From assembly GCA_012838315.1 (NCBI GenBank), contig DUPM01000157.1:1-62569 (forward strand): a stretch of 62,569 bases of DNA, read 5' to 3'. The DNA comes from Clostridiaceae bacterium (GTDB lineage: Bacteria > Bacillota > Clostridia > Saccharofermentanales > Saccharofermentanaceae). A model generated the notes under the pieces. The model did no database searches and had not been told where the DNA came from. It saw only the letters and a list, made by a program, of their open reading frames with translations. A program made the position numbers and the translations under genes. Below, piece after piece: positions 17,343 through 26,613 of the stretch (position 1 is its first letter; every line of letters begins with the position of its first letter).

Positions 17343-19751
17343 ATGCTCAGAGGTTCATTTAATTCCGATAACGACCCTAATCGGGATCGTCTCATTCATT
17401 CGAATAACGATGAAGATCTCGATCTCGATGACGATGTCGAAGCTTCTTCTGTGTTTTCTACATTTTATAAAAAGTCTCGTTCTCAGAAATCTGAAGATTC
17501 TCCAAAGCTATTCTCTGCAAGCGAAGAGGAAGACCAAGAACCTGACAGCGAAGCAGATTTAGTTTCTTCCTCACCTCCATCTGTTCCCTATGTTGCCGAT
17601 GATGGGCCCCCTGAGTCCTCAGACAATGATAATGATGAGGGATCGTTGGAGGATTCCGCCTTTCCTCTATTTATTTCATTTAAAGCAAACGATCCAAACC
17701 AAACCATAAGTGATGCATTAAGAGAAAAAAAGGAAGAATTGCAGACTTCTGAGGATTCCGGAGAACTTCTCGACGATGATTTTTTAGATGATTATCACTA
17801 TGAGATGCCGGAAATTCAGTTCCCTGCTGATTCCTCAAACGGCACTAATTCCGATTTCGATAATTTTGATGATGATTTTGATGATCCGTACAATGTTCCT
17901 CTTGATGACATTACAGTGCCGATTTTCAAACCCGTTTCTCAAGATGCCATTATTGAGGCGGCTAAACAAGATGAATTGTCTGTAGATGATTCTTCTGACC
18001 ATTCGGATCCAACGACTCAATCTCCTACCGTTGATGATTTGACTTTAGACGATGAATTGCTCATTGACAACAATTTATCGGACACCAACGATGTTATCGA
18101 AGATGATGACGCAATCGATAAAACAAATAGTTCGAGTAACGAGCTCGGGTTTATTCCCGTTGTAGAATCTGTTTCAAATACCGCTGATCCTACTGACTAT
18201 CTCGATGATACTATTGCACCCGCGTCAGATGATTACGAATCTATATTTGAGAATAATTCCAAATCTGAAGACTCTTCCCTTTCGATAGAGCAAGATGAAT
18301 TTTCTATTAATAATGAAGAATTGGCAGATCCGATTAAAACCCATTCCACTGACTTAATTGACAGCGATGATGGAGATATTTCTCACGAGGGCGAAGTAAT
18401 TGATGAGTTCTTACAAGACGAGCCAGTGGCATTGGTCGAAAGCAATGCCACTGATGAATCCTTTCCGGAAGTGCCTGGTTCCAATCCGGATAATTCGTTA
18501 CTCTCCGGTTTTCAGAATGATGAGGAATTAATCGAAACATCGAATTCGGCAGAAGAAATACTCGATGATTCGATGTCTCAAGCCAATAGCATTTCCGACT
18601 CACTCAAAGACGCTTCGAAAGATTTGCGTGAAGATCTTTCAAATAAGCCAATTTCTACTGATACCGAAGAAATTACTGTTGCAGAGGCGCTCCAAGATGA
18701 GGGCTTCCCGGTTTTTAAAGTATCTAAAGCAGATACCGATGAAGCTGATTTCATTCCACTTGATATACCGGATACAACGTCTTCCGATCTTACTGAGCCC
18801 TCTGAACGGCCCGGAAGAAATTATTCAAACCGTTCTGAGAAGAGAGTTGAGGCGCTTGCTAATGCTGCTTCGTCTACAGCTACAGCAACGACAGCCGCAG
18901 AACGAAGGAGCTCGTCGAGTCCCAGAGCTCAAAGAATCTCAAATTCTGATGCCTCCTCGCGGCCCGGAACCAGTCGTTATTCTGCTGCGCAACAGATGGG
19001 TACAGTTGCCCCGTTGCCGCCCAGAATTACAAAGAGGAAAAAGCGATCAGGTAACATTAAGGGGATACTTATTTTCTTGTTGATTATTGCGCTTATTGTT
19101 GCAATTTGGCAGTTGTGGAGTATTTTGGATTTGGGCTCATTTTTCAAGGACACTTTCTCCGGCAGCAACGAAACCGTCAGTTCCACTTACCACCCTACCT
19201 CGATCTCAAGTTCTACGGTTGACTCATCAGCAGATTCCTCGGAAAATTCTGCTACGTCAGCAACAACTGCCGCGCCCTCCGCAACGCCTGTACCGAGCAA
19301 AGAAGCGACTCCCACGCCGACAGCTACAGCTACCCCGACTCCATCACCCACGCCTGAGCCTACAGCAACGCCTGTGCCGACTCCTTCTCCTACGCCTGTT
19401 ATTGTGTTGGAAAAGACACGCTTTTCTACTTATGTTTCAGATGGCAAAACTGACGGCTCTACGGCTTTCTTTAATCTCAATTTTGACAATACCGGTGGTA
19501 AGGCGTCTTCATTTAACGCATCTATTATGCAGTTTACATTGACTTATAATACGTCTGTTACTATCGATAATGTTTATAGCGATTACTTCACATTTGTTCC
19601 TAAGGAAGGCTCTAAAAATGTGTTTATAGCTACACCCAACAACGATACCGTAATCCCCAAAAATGGCGAGGTTGCAGTTGGCATCACAGCTGAATCAACC
19701 GGCGACAATGTCAGCACATTTAAAGTCGTCTACTACATCGAATATAATTAA
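17343..19751 (+). CDS. Large Asp/Ser-rich single-pass membrane protein with C-terminal beta domain
   Basis: No family is recognised. The 802-residue protein has a very long N-terminal region (1-560) that is Asp, Glu and Ser-rich and low in hydrophobics, so probably disordered. A basic patch (ITKRKKRSGNIKG) and one membrane helix (about 573-597) follow, then a Ser/Thr/Pro linker with TPTPTATATPTPSPTP-type repeats (about 625-685) and a C-terminal domain of about 115 residues that looks like an all-beta sandwich. By the positive-inside rule the acidic region is cytoplasmic and the beta domain extracellular. No N-terminal signal peptide is present. The start is ATG 17343, with GGAGG 7 bases upstream. 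Confidence 0.72.
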   Translation: MLRGSFNSDNDPNRDRLIHSNNDEDLDLDDDVEASSVFSTFYKKSRSQKSEDSPKLFSASEEEDQEPDSEADLVSSSPPSVPYVADDGPPESSDNDNDEGSLEDSAFPLFISFKANDPNQTISDALREKKEELQTSEDSGELLDDDFLDDYHYEMPEIQFPADSSNGTNSDFDNFDDDFDDPYNVPLDDITVPIFKPVSQDAIIEAAKQDELSVDDSSDHSDPTTQSPTVDDLTLDDELLIDNNLSDTNDVIEDDDAIDKTNSSSNELGFIPVVESVSNTADPTDYLDDTIAPASDDYESIFENNSKSEDSSLSIEQDEFSINNEELADPIKTHSTDLIDSDDGDISHEGEVIDEFLQDEPVALVESNATDESFPEVPGSNPDNSLLSGFQNDEELIETSNSAEEILDDSMSQANSISDSLKDASKDLREDLSNKPISTDTEEITVAEALQDEGFPVFKVSKADTDEADFIPLDIPDTTSSDLTEPSERPGRNYSNRSEKRVEALANAASSTATATTAAERRSSSSPRAQRISNSDASSRPGTSRYSAAQQMGTVAPLPPRITKRKKRSGNIKGILIFLLIIALIVAIWQLWSILDLGSFFKDTFSGSNETVSSTYHPTSISSSTVDSSADSSENSATSATTAAPSATPVPSKEATPTPTATATPTPSPTPEPTATPVPTPSPTPVIVLEKTRFSTYVSDGKTDGSTAFFNLNFDNTGGKASSFNASIMQFTLTYNTSVTIDNVYSDYFTFVPKEGSKNVFIATPNNDTVIPKNGEVAVGITAESTGDNVSTFKVVYYIEYN

Positions 19752-19764
19752 TTGTTTTCTTCAC

Positions 19765-19806
19765 AAAAAAGCAATGCCTGTCTTAATCGGACAGGCATTG
19801 CTTTTT
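19765..19806. terminator. Bidirectional terminator
   Basis: A strong hairpin (GCAATGCCTGTC at 19771-19782 with its complement at 19790-19801) is flanked by A-runs and T-runs. It serves the plus-strand membrane gene and, on the other strand, prfB. Confidence 0.92.
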
Positions 19807-19821
19807 AATGTGAAGTATGAA

Positions 19822-20931
19822 TTATTTCTCAGCTTTCATGCCTGACAAATATGCATTGATGAAAGCGTCTATGTTGCCATCCATAACACGCTGAACGTCT
19901 GACTCTTCATATCCGGTTCTGTGATCCTTAACCATCGTGTAAGGGCAAAAGACATAGGAACGAATCTGGCTTCCCCATGCAATCTCCAGCTGATTTCCCT
20001 TCAGGTCCTCAATCTTCTCCATGTGAGCCGCCTGTGCCAGCGCGAACAACTTCGCTTTCAACATATTCATTGCTGTTTCTTTATTCTGCACCTGCGATCG
20101 CTCTGATTGGCATGCAGCAACGCATCCGGTCGGGATGTGTGTTAATCGAATCGCTGAATCCGTTTTGTTAACATGCTGACCACCTTTTCCGGATGAGCGA
20201 TATGTGTCGATACGAAGGTCTGCCAGATCAATCTTGATTTCAATGGAATCATCTAATTCCGGTATAACCTCGCACGAGGCAAAGGATGTGTGACGACGCC
20301 CAGAAGAATCAAATGGAGATATTCGGACAAGTCGATGAACGCCAATTTCCGAGCGCAAATAACCATAAGCATTATCACCAATGACGTGAATGGACACGCT
20401 TTTCGTTCCGGCTTCATCTCCATCTTGATAATCAAGTATTTTGGTTTCAAAATCGTGAGCCTCTGCCCATCTCATGTACATTCTATACAACATTTCTGCC
20501 CAATCTTGAGCTTCAGTACCACCGGCACCTGCATGCAGTGTCAAAGTCGCATTGTTGCCGTCATACTGTCCAGTAAATAGTGTTTGCAATCGCATACTTT
20601 CGTATTCTTGGGAAAATAAATTAAAACCGTCTAGAACCTCAGCAAAAACACCATCGTCATCCTCTTCCGCCCCTAGTTCACAAAGAACCAAAATATCCTC
20701 ACGAAGTTTTACGAGGTTGTGATAACGCTCGACCTGCTTCTGCATTCTTCGAATTCGAGTTTGAATATCTTGAGCACGAGCTACATCTTCCCAAAATCCG
20801 GGTTCTTGTGCACGAGCCTCAAGCTCAGATACTTGATCTGAAACTTTCTCAATTTGGAGCGCCGTCTTAAGAACTTCGAGAGGTGTATCCATCTCTTGAA
20901 GCTGTATACGAATTGAGTCATAATCATTCAT
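19822..20931 (-). CDS. prfB: Peptide chain release factor 2
   Basis: Recognises UGA and UAA stop codons and triggers peptide release on the ribosome. The 369-residue protein has the RF2 tripeptide SPF (205-207) and the catalytic GGQ (250-252). The start is ATG 20931, with AAAGGG about 8 bases before it; it overlaps the end of the aminotransferase gene by 8 bases. The reading frame is continuous through the usual frameshift site (reads GCG CTC CAA, not CTT TGA), so the autoregulatory +1 frameshift seen in many bacteria is absent. It is the last gene of a five-gene run. Confidence 0.97.
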   Translation of the reverse strand: MNDYDSIRIQLQEMDTPLEVLKTALQIEKVSDQVSELEARAQEPGFWEDVARAQDIQTRIRRMQKQVERYHNLVKLREDILVLCELGAEEDDDGVFAEVLDGFNLFSQEYESMRLQTLFTGQYDGNNATLTLHAGAGGTEAQDWAEMLYRMYMRWAEAHDFETKILDYQDGDEAGTKSVSIHVIGDNAYGYLRSEIGVHRLVRISPFDSSGRRHTSFASCEVIPELDDSIEIKIDLADLRIDTYRSSGKGGQHVNKTDSAIRLTHIPTGCVAACQSERSQVQNKETAMNMLKAKLFALAQAAHMEKIEDLKGNQLEIAWGSQIRSYVFCPYTMVKDHRTGYEESDVQRVMDGNIDAFINAYLSGMKAEK

Positions 20932-22126
20932 GTTGAACACCCTTTATAGAATTAATGTCTTGAACAAATTCGCGAAGCCTGTCCATGGCCTCAGTAATGT
21001 TTTCCATTGAAGCAGCATAACTAATACGAACATACCCCTGACCGCAATCTCCAAAGGCAGTGCCCGGAACAATTGCAACCTTCTTCTCCACAAGAAACCG
21101 CTCGCAAAATTCTTCGGATGTAAGTCCAGTACTTTTAATGGAAGGAAAGGCATAAAATGCACCCATTGGCTCAAAGCACTCGAGTCCTGCTTTATTAAGA
21201 CCGCTCAGAATGACACGTCTGCGACGATTGTATTCACTTAACATGTCCGCGATGTCCTTATCACCATTGAGGCAAGCCTCTATGACTGCATGCTGGGCTG
21301 TCGTAGGCGAGCACATAATGCAATATTGATGAATTTTATTCATTGCCGCAATGACTTCCTTCGGACCAGCCGCATATCCGATTCTCCAACCGGTCATTGC
21401 AAGCGCCTTTGAAAAACCATTGACAACGATACACCGGTCGTGCACTTCAGAAAAAGACGAAATAGACACTGAAGGCTCCGGAGCATACGACAATTCGGAG
21501 TAAAGTTCATCCGACAAAATATACACATGCGGATACTTGCGAAGAACTTCAACAATTCGAGACAACTCATTGCGATTCATTATCGCACCTGTGGGATTGC
21601 ACGGATACCCAAGTATCATGTATTTAGTCTTCGGCGTAATCGCCTTTTCCAGATCTTCGGGCATTAGCTTGAAATCATCTTCTTGACGAGTAGAAATAAC
21701 CACGGGAACACCACCGGCTAAAGAGACGGTCGCCTTGTACGCCACAAAACAAGGCTCAACAATAATCACTTCATCTCCCGGATTAATCAGCGCTCTCGCC
21801 GCTAAATCAAGAGCCTCGCTACCGCCGACAGTGACAATAATTTGATCTTTAGGGTCATACTGTATTGCGAACTTTCGGTTGAGATAATCAGAAATTGCCT
21901 GCCTGACTTGTATATATCCTTGGTTCGGAGAATAATGCGTATGACCTTGTTCGAGAGAGTAAATGCCGGCTTCTCGAATAGCCCACGGCGTAACAAAATC
22001 CGGCTCTCCGATGGAAAGAGATATGACCTCCCCCTTCATCTCGTTAGCAAGATCAAAAAACTTACGAATCGCAGAAGGCGGAAGTGCCTGAACCACAGAT
22101 GATAAAGAATTAGCTAGGTCACTCAT
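20924..22126 (-). CDS. Class I pyridoxal-phosphate aminotransferase
   Basis: Cytosolic fold-type I transaminase. The 400 residues contain the PLP lysine K240 in VVNGFSKALAMTGWRIGY, the substrate-contact ILGYPCNPTG, and SDELYSELSY with the Asp that binds the PLP ring nitrogen. It resembles the aspartate/aromatic aminotransferase subgroup common in Clostridia, where the exact substrate often cannot be read from sequence. The ATG at 22126 follows GGAG. It lies 22 bases after an Lrp/AsnC regulator, a pairing typical of amino-acid metabolism genes, so the regulator may control it. Confidence 0.93.
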   Translation of the reverse strand: MSDLANSLSSVVQALPPSAIRKFFDLANEMKGEVISLSIGEPDFVTPWAIREAGIYSLEQGHTHYSPNQGYIQVRQAISDYLNRKFAIQYDPKDQIIVTVGGSEALDLAARALINPGDEVIIVEPCFVAYKATVSLAGGVPVVISTRQEDDFKLMPEDLEKAITPKTKYMILGYPCNPTGAIMNRNELSRIVEVLRKYPHVYILSDELYSELSYAPEPSVSISSFSEVHDRCIVVNGFSKALAMTGWRIGYAAGPKEVIAAMNKIHQYCIMCSPTTAQHAVIEACLNGDKDIADMLSEYNRRRRVILSGLNKAGLECFEPMGAFYAFPSIKSTGLTSEEFCERFLVEKKVAIVPGTAFGDCGQGYVRISYAASMENITEAMDRLREFVQDINSIKGVQHE

Positions 22127-22148
22127 ATATATACTCCGTCATATCAGA

Positions 22149-22637
22149 TTAGAGAATGATGGTTTCTCGATTGTCTTCGGGTTTCGAATCAAATGCGATG
22201 CCATTACTCTTATATTTCTTTAAAATAAAATGAGTAGAGGTAGAAATGACCCCATCAATAGGTGCAACTTTCTCAGAAACAAATGAGGCTACCTCTCGCA
22301 ATGTCGAATCCTCGATGATCAACATGAGGTCAAAACCACCCGACATCAAATAGCATGATGTCACTTGAGGATATCTGAATAGTTGTCCGGCAATTTGATC
22401 AAAACCTTTGTTACGCTGAGGCGTAATTCGAATCTCAATCATTGCCGTCACAGATTCACGCTGCGTCTTGCTCCAATCAATTACCGAAGAATACCCCAAG
22501 ATGATGTTTTCCTTGTGCAGTTGCTCAAGCTCATCGATAATCTCAGATTCATCAGCGCCGAGCATAACCGCTAACTCTTGAGAAGAAATTCTGGCGTTAC
22601 GTTCAATGATGTGAAGTAATTCAAGACGATCAAACAT
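22149..22637 (-). CDS. Lrp/AsnC-family transcriptional regulator
   Basis: Feast/famine regulator that senses an amino acid. The 162-residue protein has an N-terminal winged-helix (about 1-60, LLHIIERNARISSQELAVML) and a C-terminal RAM ligand-binding domain (about 70-145, with VTSCYLMSGGFDLMLIIE). An in-frame extension of 14 codons exists, but ATG 22637 is chosen because GGAGG lies 8 bases upstream and the domain starts there. The aminotransferase gene follows immediately and is the likely target, but this is inference. Confidence 0.92.
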   Translation of the reverse strand: MFDRLELLHIIERNARISSQELAVMLGADESEIIDELEQLHKENIILGYSSVIDWSKTQRESVTAMIEIRITPQRNKGFDQIAGQLFRYPQVTSCYLMSGGFDLMLIIEDSTLREVASFVSEKVAPIDGVISTSTHFILKKYKSNGIAFDSKPEDNRETIIL

Positions 22638-22709
22638 AGATAACCTCCAAAAACAGGTTTTCAAAGTATTGTAACACATTTACGAAGTGATAACACAGCG
22701 AATTCGAGC

Positions 22710-23570
22710 CTAATCAATATTGAGAAGTATTTTCCACTTCTTTGAGTATGCGACAGGTACAGTGTAGTCACCTATGACTCCGGAACGGTAATATTTCCCA
22801 TGATAATCGCTACCTCCCGAGAGCAGCAACTGATGAAGTTGACACAGTCGAATAACACGCGCTCTATCTGTTTCAGAGTGCGTCGGATGATTGCATTCAA
22901 CACCTCGCAAACCCTCTTTTGCCAGACGCGGAATGATATCGAAATTATCATTATGTCCGGGATGCGCAAGAACCGGGATAGCGCGAGATTCAATGACAGC
23001 ATGTAAAACATCCGAAGTATCCGGGTAATCCTTTGGGAAATAACAGTTCTTTCCCTTCACAAAATGATTGTAATGGAAATGTTTGTATTCATCCTCAGAA
23101 AGAAGGCCGGTATGACGAATCGCCTCCATGATGTGTCTTTTGAAAATTTGACCGGTCGATGTCGATTGCAAGACCGTCTGATAGTCAACGGGAAATCCCA
23201 TCGCATGAAGGCACTCAATCTGGCGACTGCCAACCGAATTACGCATTTGAACCGTATCCTCAATAATACTTCGAAGATTGTTAGAAATAAAAGACTCACC
23301 TTCCGGCCAGAAAGCCAGAAGATGAGCCTTTTTACCTGAAATTCGATCTCTTGTAGACAGTTCAACAGCACGAATGAATTTCAACCCCATTCGACGGGCT
23401 TCTTCTCGATATGCTGAAGAACATTCTCCAATCCAAAAATCGGTATCGTGATCTGCAAACGCGAATACGCTGATTGACTTGTCTTTGAGCAAGCGCATGA
23501 CTTGCTCAGGAGAGTCGGAGCCATCAGAATACATCGTATGAAGATGCAAGTCTAACCGATAATCACACAT
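22710..23570 (-). CDS. PHP-domain phosphoesterase
   Basis: Metal-dependent phosphatase of the PHP superfamily; the closest characterised type is the RNase AM (YciV)-like nucleoside 3',5'-bisphosphate phosphatase. The 286 residues have DLHLHTMYSDGSDSP at the start, FADHDTDFW near 37-45, VLAHPGHND, and a late GGSDYHG, giving the metal-ligand His/Asp/Glu set. It begins one base before the malic enzyme stop ends (TGATG), so translation is coupled. A role in nucleotide salvage or RNA decay is plausible but unproven. Confidence 0.88.
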   Translation of the reverse strand: MCDYRLDLHLHTMYSDGSDSPEQVMRLLKDKSISVFAFADHDTDFWIGECSSAYREEARRMGLKFIRAVELSTRDRISGKKAHLLAFWPEGESFISNNLRSIIEDTVQMRNSVGSRQIECLHAMGFPVDYQTVLQSTSTGQIFKRHIMEAIRHTGLLSEDEYKHFHYNHFVKGKNCYFPKDYPDTSDVLHAVIESRAIPVLAHPGHNDNFDIIPRLAKEGLRGVECNHPTHSETDRARVIRLCQLHQLLLSGGSDYHGKYYRSGVIGDYTVPVAYSKKWKILLNID

Positions 23571-24742
23571 CAGATTCTGGCAACACCACTATCGCGAGCA
23601 GCCTGAGCTACGGCAGCAGCAACAGCCTTTCCAACTCGTGGGTCGAATGCATCCGGAATGATGTACTCAGCCTTCAATTCATCATCAGATACCAATCCTG
23701 CAATCGCATATGCTGCGGCTAGCTTCATCTTGTCATTAATATCAGAGGCACGAACATCCAAAGTACCTCTGAAGATACCCGGGAAAGCAAGAACATTGTT
23801 GATTTGATTGGGAAAATCAGAACGCCCTGTCGCCATAACAGCAACGCCTGCCTTGTGTGCCTCTTCGGGCAAAATCTCCGGTACCGGATTAGCACAGGCG
23901 AAAACGATCGGCTGATCAGCCATAGTGGCCACCATCTCAGATGTCAGTACGCCGGGAGCTGAAACGCCGACGAATACATCTGCGCCCTGAATGACATCAG
24001 AAAGAGAACCCTTCTTCATCTTGCGGTTGGTCATCTTCGCGATCTCAACCTTAGAGTCATTTAGCTTATCTCTTCCTTCGAAAATTGCTCCGGTACGATC
24101 ACATAATACAACGTCGCTGAGTCCACTTGAAATCAACAACTTAGTGATTGCTATAGCTGCGGCTCCTGCACCATTGACAACTACCGATACATCTTCGATT
24201 TTCTTATTCACAAGGCGAAGAGCATTGATCATTCCGGCCAATGTAACAACAGCCGTTCCGTGCTGATCGTCATGAAAAATCGGGATATCACATAGCGCTT
24301 TAAGCCTCTTTTCGATTTCGAAACATCTTGGTGCAGAAATATCTTCTAAATTGATACCGCCAAAAGAGCCTGCCAACAACGCAACCGTATTAACGATATC
24401 ATCAACTTCTTTAGAACGAATACACAACGGGAATGCGTCTACATCTGCAAATGCTTTAAACAGCGCACACTTTCCTTCCATGACAGGCATACCCGCCTCA
24501 GGACCGATGTCTCCCAATCCAAGTACTGCCGTGCCGTCTGTAACAACAGCAACAAGGTTATGGCGACGTGTGTACTTATATGACAAATCGACATCTTTAG
24601 AAATTTCCAAACACGGTTCCGCAACACCGGGAGTATAAGCGATAGATAACTCTTCTTTTGTTCCGACTGGAGCGGTGGCAATCACTTCGATTTTGCCCTT
24701 CCACTCTGTATGCTTCTCAATTGCAATTTTTTTAACGTCCAT
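23570..24742 (-). CDS. NAD(P)-dependent malic enzyme
   Basis: Decarboxylates malate to pyruvate with NAD(P) reduction. The 390 residues match the short prokaryotic form without a phosphotransacetylase fusion: SIAYTPGVAEPC, DGTAVLGLGDIG, the metal- and substrate-binding HDDQHGTAVVTLAG and the nucleotide fold VVNGAGAAAIA. Cofactor preference is not clear from sequence. The ATG at 24742 follows GGAGG. The gene heads a minus-strand run ending in prfB. Confidence 0.95.
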   Translation of the reverse strand: MDVKKIAIEKHTEWKGKIEVIATAPVGTKEELSIAYTPGVAEPCLEISKDVDLSYKYTRRHNLVAVVTDGTAVLGLGDIGPEAGMPVMEGKCALFKAFADVDAFPLCIRSKEVDDIVNTVALLAGSFGGINLEDISAPRCFEIEKRLKALCDIPIFHDDQHGTAVVTLAGMINALRLVNKKIEDVSVVVNGAGAAAIAITKLLISSGLSDVVLCDRTGAIFEGRDKLNDSKVEIAKMTNRKMKKGSLSDVIQGADVFVGVSAPGVLTSEMVATMADQPIVFACANPVPEILPEEAHKAGVAVMATGRSDFPNQINNVLAFPGIFRGTLDVRASDINDKMKLAAAYAIAGLVSDDELKAEYIIPDAFDPRVGKAVAAAVAQAARDSGVARI

Positions 24743-24859
24743 GATATCTCCTCCAAATTAATAATAAGCCTCAACAATAATATTAGAAAACCAATATAAA
24801 TACAATGTTTGACCTCATGCTAATTCATAATTATGATCATAATAGTGTAATTAAACATG

Positions 24860-25627
24860 TCATACCTTCTCCGTTTCGCCCGGTCGATTAGTTACCAATT
24901 GATACATCACGCCAACATTTCTCGCGATGGCAAGTAGCATGAATGCATCTAAAAAACCCATGACCAGCGAAAAACCCTTAGATTCGACTTCAAGAACCAA
25001 CGCAAAAAGGAAAGACGCAAATGAATTCATCGAACTTAGCATTATCAAATTGAAAAATATAGAAAATTTATAACCTTGAGTGAGCGATCCACTTTTAACC
25101 ATTGACTCAAACCCGGGCATTTTTTTATCATAAATAAGCGCCGGCGCGAAATAAAATATAGGAAGAATGAGCAAAACGACAAAAGGCATCGAGACTAAGA
25201 TTAAAAATAAAGGGGCAATAAATAAGAACATGATAAAAATGATCGACGGTGTTCTTTTAAATGTTTCAAGAACAATTTTACGAGGCGAATCAAATTTGTC
25301 ATTAAGAAGATAAAAGCCAGCGTATATCAATGCTAAAAACAAAGAAAGAACTTGGTACCCTAATTCCGAAGCACGATTCAATAAATGTCCCATAGTAATG
25401 GGCGGCATTGACGAAAGAACTTCTATTGAAGAAAGATTCTCGCCTTTCTCGACAACATTGTCCATCCAACGGACGAACTCAGAAAAATCAGGATTGCCGA
25501 CCGGAAAAAATACGGGCAAAACAGAAAGCAATAAAATGGCAACAAATAGAACTCTCGCGGCCCAATGGGCCTTGAGAGCATCTATCTTAAGTGATTCAAA
25601 CCGAAAACCGGTATAATGCCAAAACAT
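24860..25627 (-). CDS. DUF975-like integral membrane protein
   Basis: The 255 residues show about six predicted membrane helices and the opening of DUF975 proteins, whose function is unknown. A long extracellular loop holds residues about 48-85. The gene is 8 bases after the HndB-like [2Fe-2S] gene and has AGGA 6 bases before its ATG, so it is in the same transcription unit though its link to redox signalling is unclear. It occupies the position where catalytic hydrogenase or NuoF genes usually follow. Confidence 0.72.
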   Translation of the reverse strand: MFWHYTGFRFESLKIDALKAHWAARVLFVAILLLSVLPVFFPVGNPDFSEFVRWMDNVVEKGENLSSIEVLSSMPPITMGHLLNRASELGYQVLSLFLALIYAGFYLLNDKFDSPRKIVLETFKRTPSIIFIMFLFIAPLFLILVSMPFVVLLILPIFYFAPALIYDKKMPGFESMVKSGSLTQGYKFSIFFNLIMLSSMNSFASFLFALVLEVESKGFSLVMGFLDAFMLLAIARNVGVMYQLVTNRPGETEKV

Positions 25628-25635
25628 CCTTTATC

Positions 25636-25998
25636 CTACTCGATAGTGGCAATCGTGAGATCAGCACAAACCTGTCCGTTAACAATGTGTTCTGCAACAA
25701 TGCGCTTTGCCTTGTTGGCGTCAACCTTTATATATGTGGTCTTAGTTCCGTCTGCATCAATAATCTCAACCATCGGCTCATATTTACAGAATCCGAGGCA
25801 ACCAGTCATTGTGACGTTTACATCCGAAACACCACGAAGTTTCAATTCTTCGACCAGTGTGTTCATAACGGGACGGGCCCCGGCAGCAATACCGCAAGTC
25901 GCCATTCCGACAACAACGCGCTTGCCCGACTGATTGCGAGCAGACATCGCCTCTTGTGCTTGAGCTTTGATCTTTGCAAGTTCTTCGAGAGTTTTCAT
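25636..25998 (-). CDS. HndB-like [2Fe-2S] thioredoxin-fold ferredoxin
   Basis: Small (120-residue) electron carrier with a thioredoxin-like fold. Cysteines are at 35 (GMATCGIAAGARP) and in the pair TGCLGFCKYEP (about 66 and 70), as in the HndB family accompanying NADP-reducing hydrogenases; the first pair has lost one Cys compared with NuoE. It starts at ATG 25998 and follows the GHKL ATPase gene by 4 bases. No NuoF or HydA partner is found downstream, so its electron partner must lie elsewhere. Confidence 0.85.
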   Translation of the reverse strand: MKTLEELAKIKAQAQEAMSARNQSGKRVVVGMATCGIAAGARPVMNTLVEELKLRGVSDVNVTMTGCLGFCKYEPMVEIIDADGTKTTYIKVDANKAKRIVAEHIVNGQVCADLTIATIE

Positions 25999-26002
25999 GT
26001 GT

Positions 26003-26551
26003 TTATCCTCCTAAAATTGAATGCTGTTGTTCGTTGATATAGTCCTTAATAAACATATAAACATCAGGATGCGATAGCGAAAGCCCATCTAATTGTTGCT
26101 TTATCTCCCTTGTATCTATTGTACTCTCGCCGCTACGCTGCGAAGAAAACAATAATACAAAATCCCGATCATCATAAGTCGACCACACCGGAGCCATGCT
26201 ATCACCAATACATCCAATCGGCAAGCGATCAATTGATGAATTCACAAATGCCGCCTCAACCCGGGTCCCTTTGCCCTTAATAGATTCGATTTTGAAATAC
26301 CCGCCGGTAAGTTCACACAATTCTTTAAGAAGAGGGATTCCAAGTCCTACTTTGCGAGTCGTTCGCGTGGTTGAAAACGGATCAGCGACTGTCTTGAGAA
26401 AATCTTCATCCATGCCTGCACCGTCATCTTCAACAATTACACGAAGTAAATCACTGTCTTCTTGAATGATAACAGATATGTGCATGAGTTTGGCGTCTGC
26501 GGCAATCGAATTCGTCAAGATATCCAAAATATGCAAAGACAAATCTCTCAA
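26003..26551 (-). CDS. GHKL-family ATP-binding regulatory protein
   Basis: The 182-residue protein has a histidine-kinase-type ATPase domain with N-box LHILDILTNSIAA, G1 VEDDGAGMD and G2 RKVGLGIPLLKEL, but no sensor or phospho-acceptor His domain. It resembles the 'ATP-binding protein' always found beside HydS-like and HndB-like genes in Clostridia. The start is TTG 26551, with GGAGG 6 bases upstream. It is the second GHKL protein of this cluster, the first being at 29058-29408. Function is not established. Confidence 0.82.
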   Translation of the reverse strand: MRDLSLHILDILTNSIAADAKLMHISVIIQEDSDLLRVIVEDDGAGMDEDFLKTVADPFSTTRTTRKVGLGIPLLKELCELTGGYFKIESIKGKGTRVEAAFVNSSIDRLPIGCIGDSMAPVWSTYDDRDFVLLFSSQRSGESTIDTREIKQQLDGLSLSHPDVYMFIKDYINEQQHSILGG

Positions 26552-26613
26552 AGTCGTCCTCCGCTATCCGTTGCTTATCAAGCACGTCACTTTATTCAAC
26601 CTCGGTAATTATA

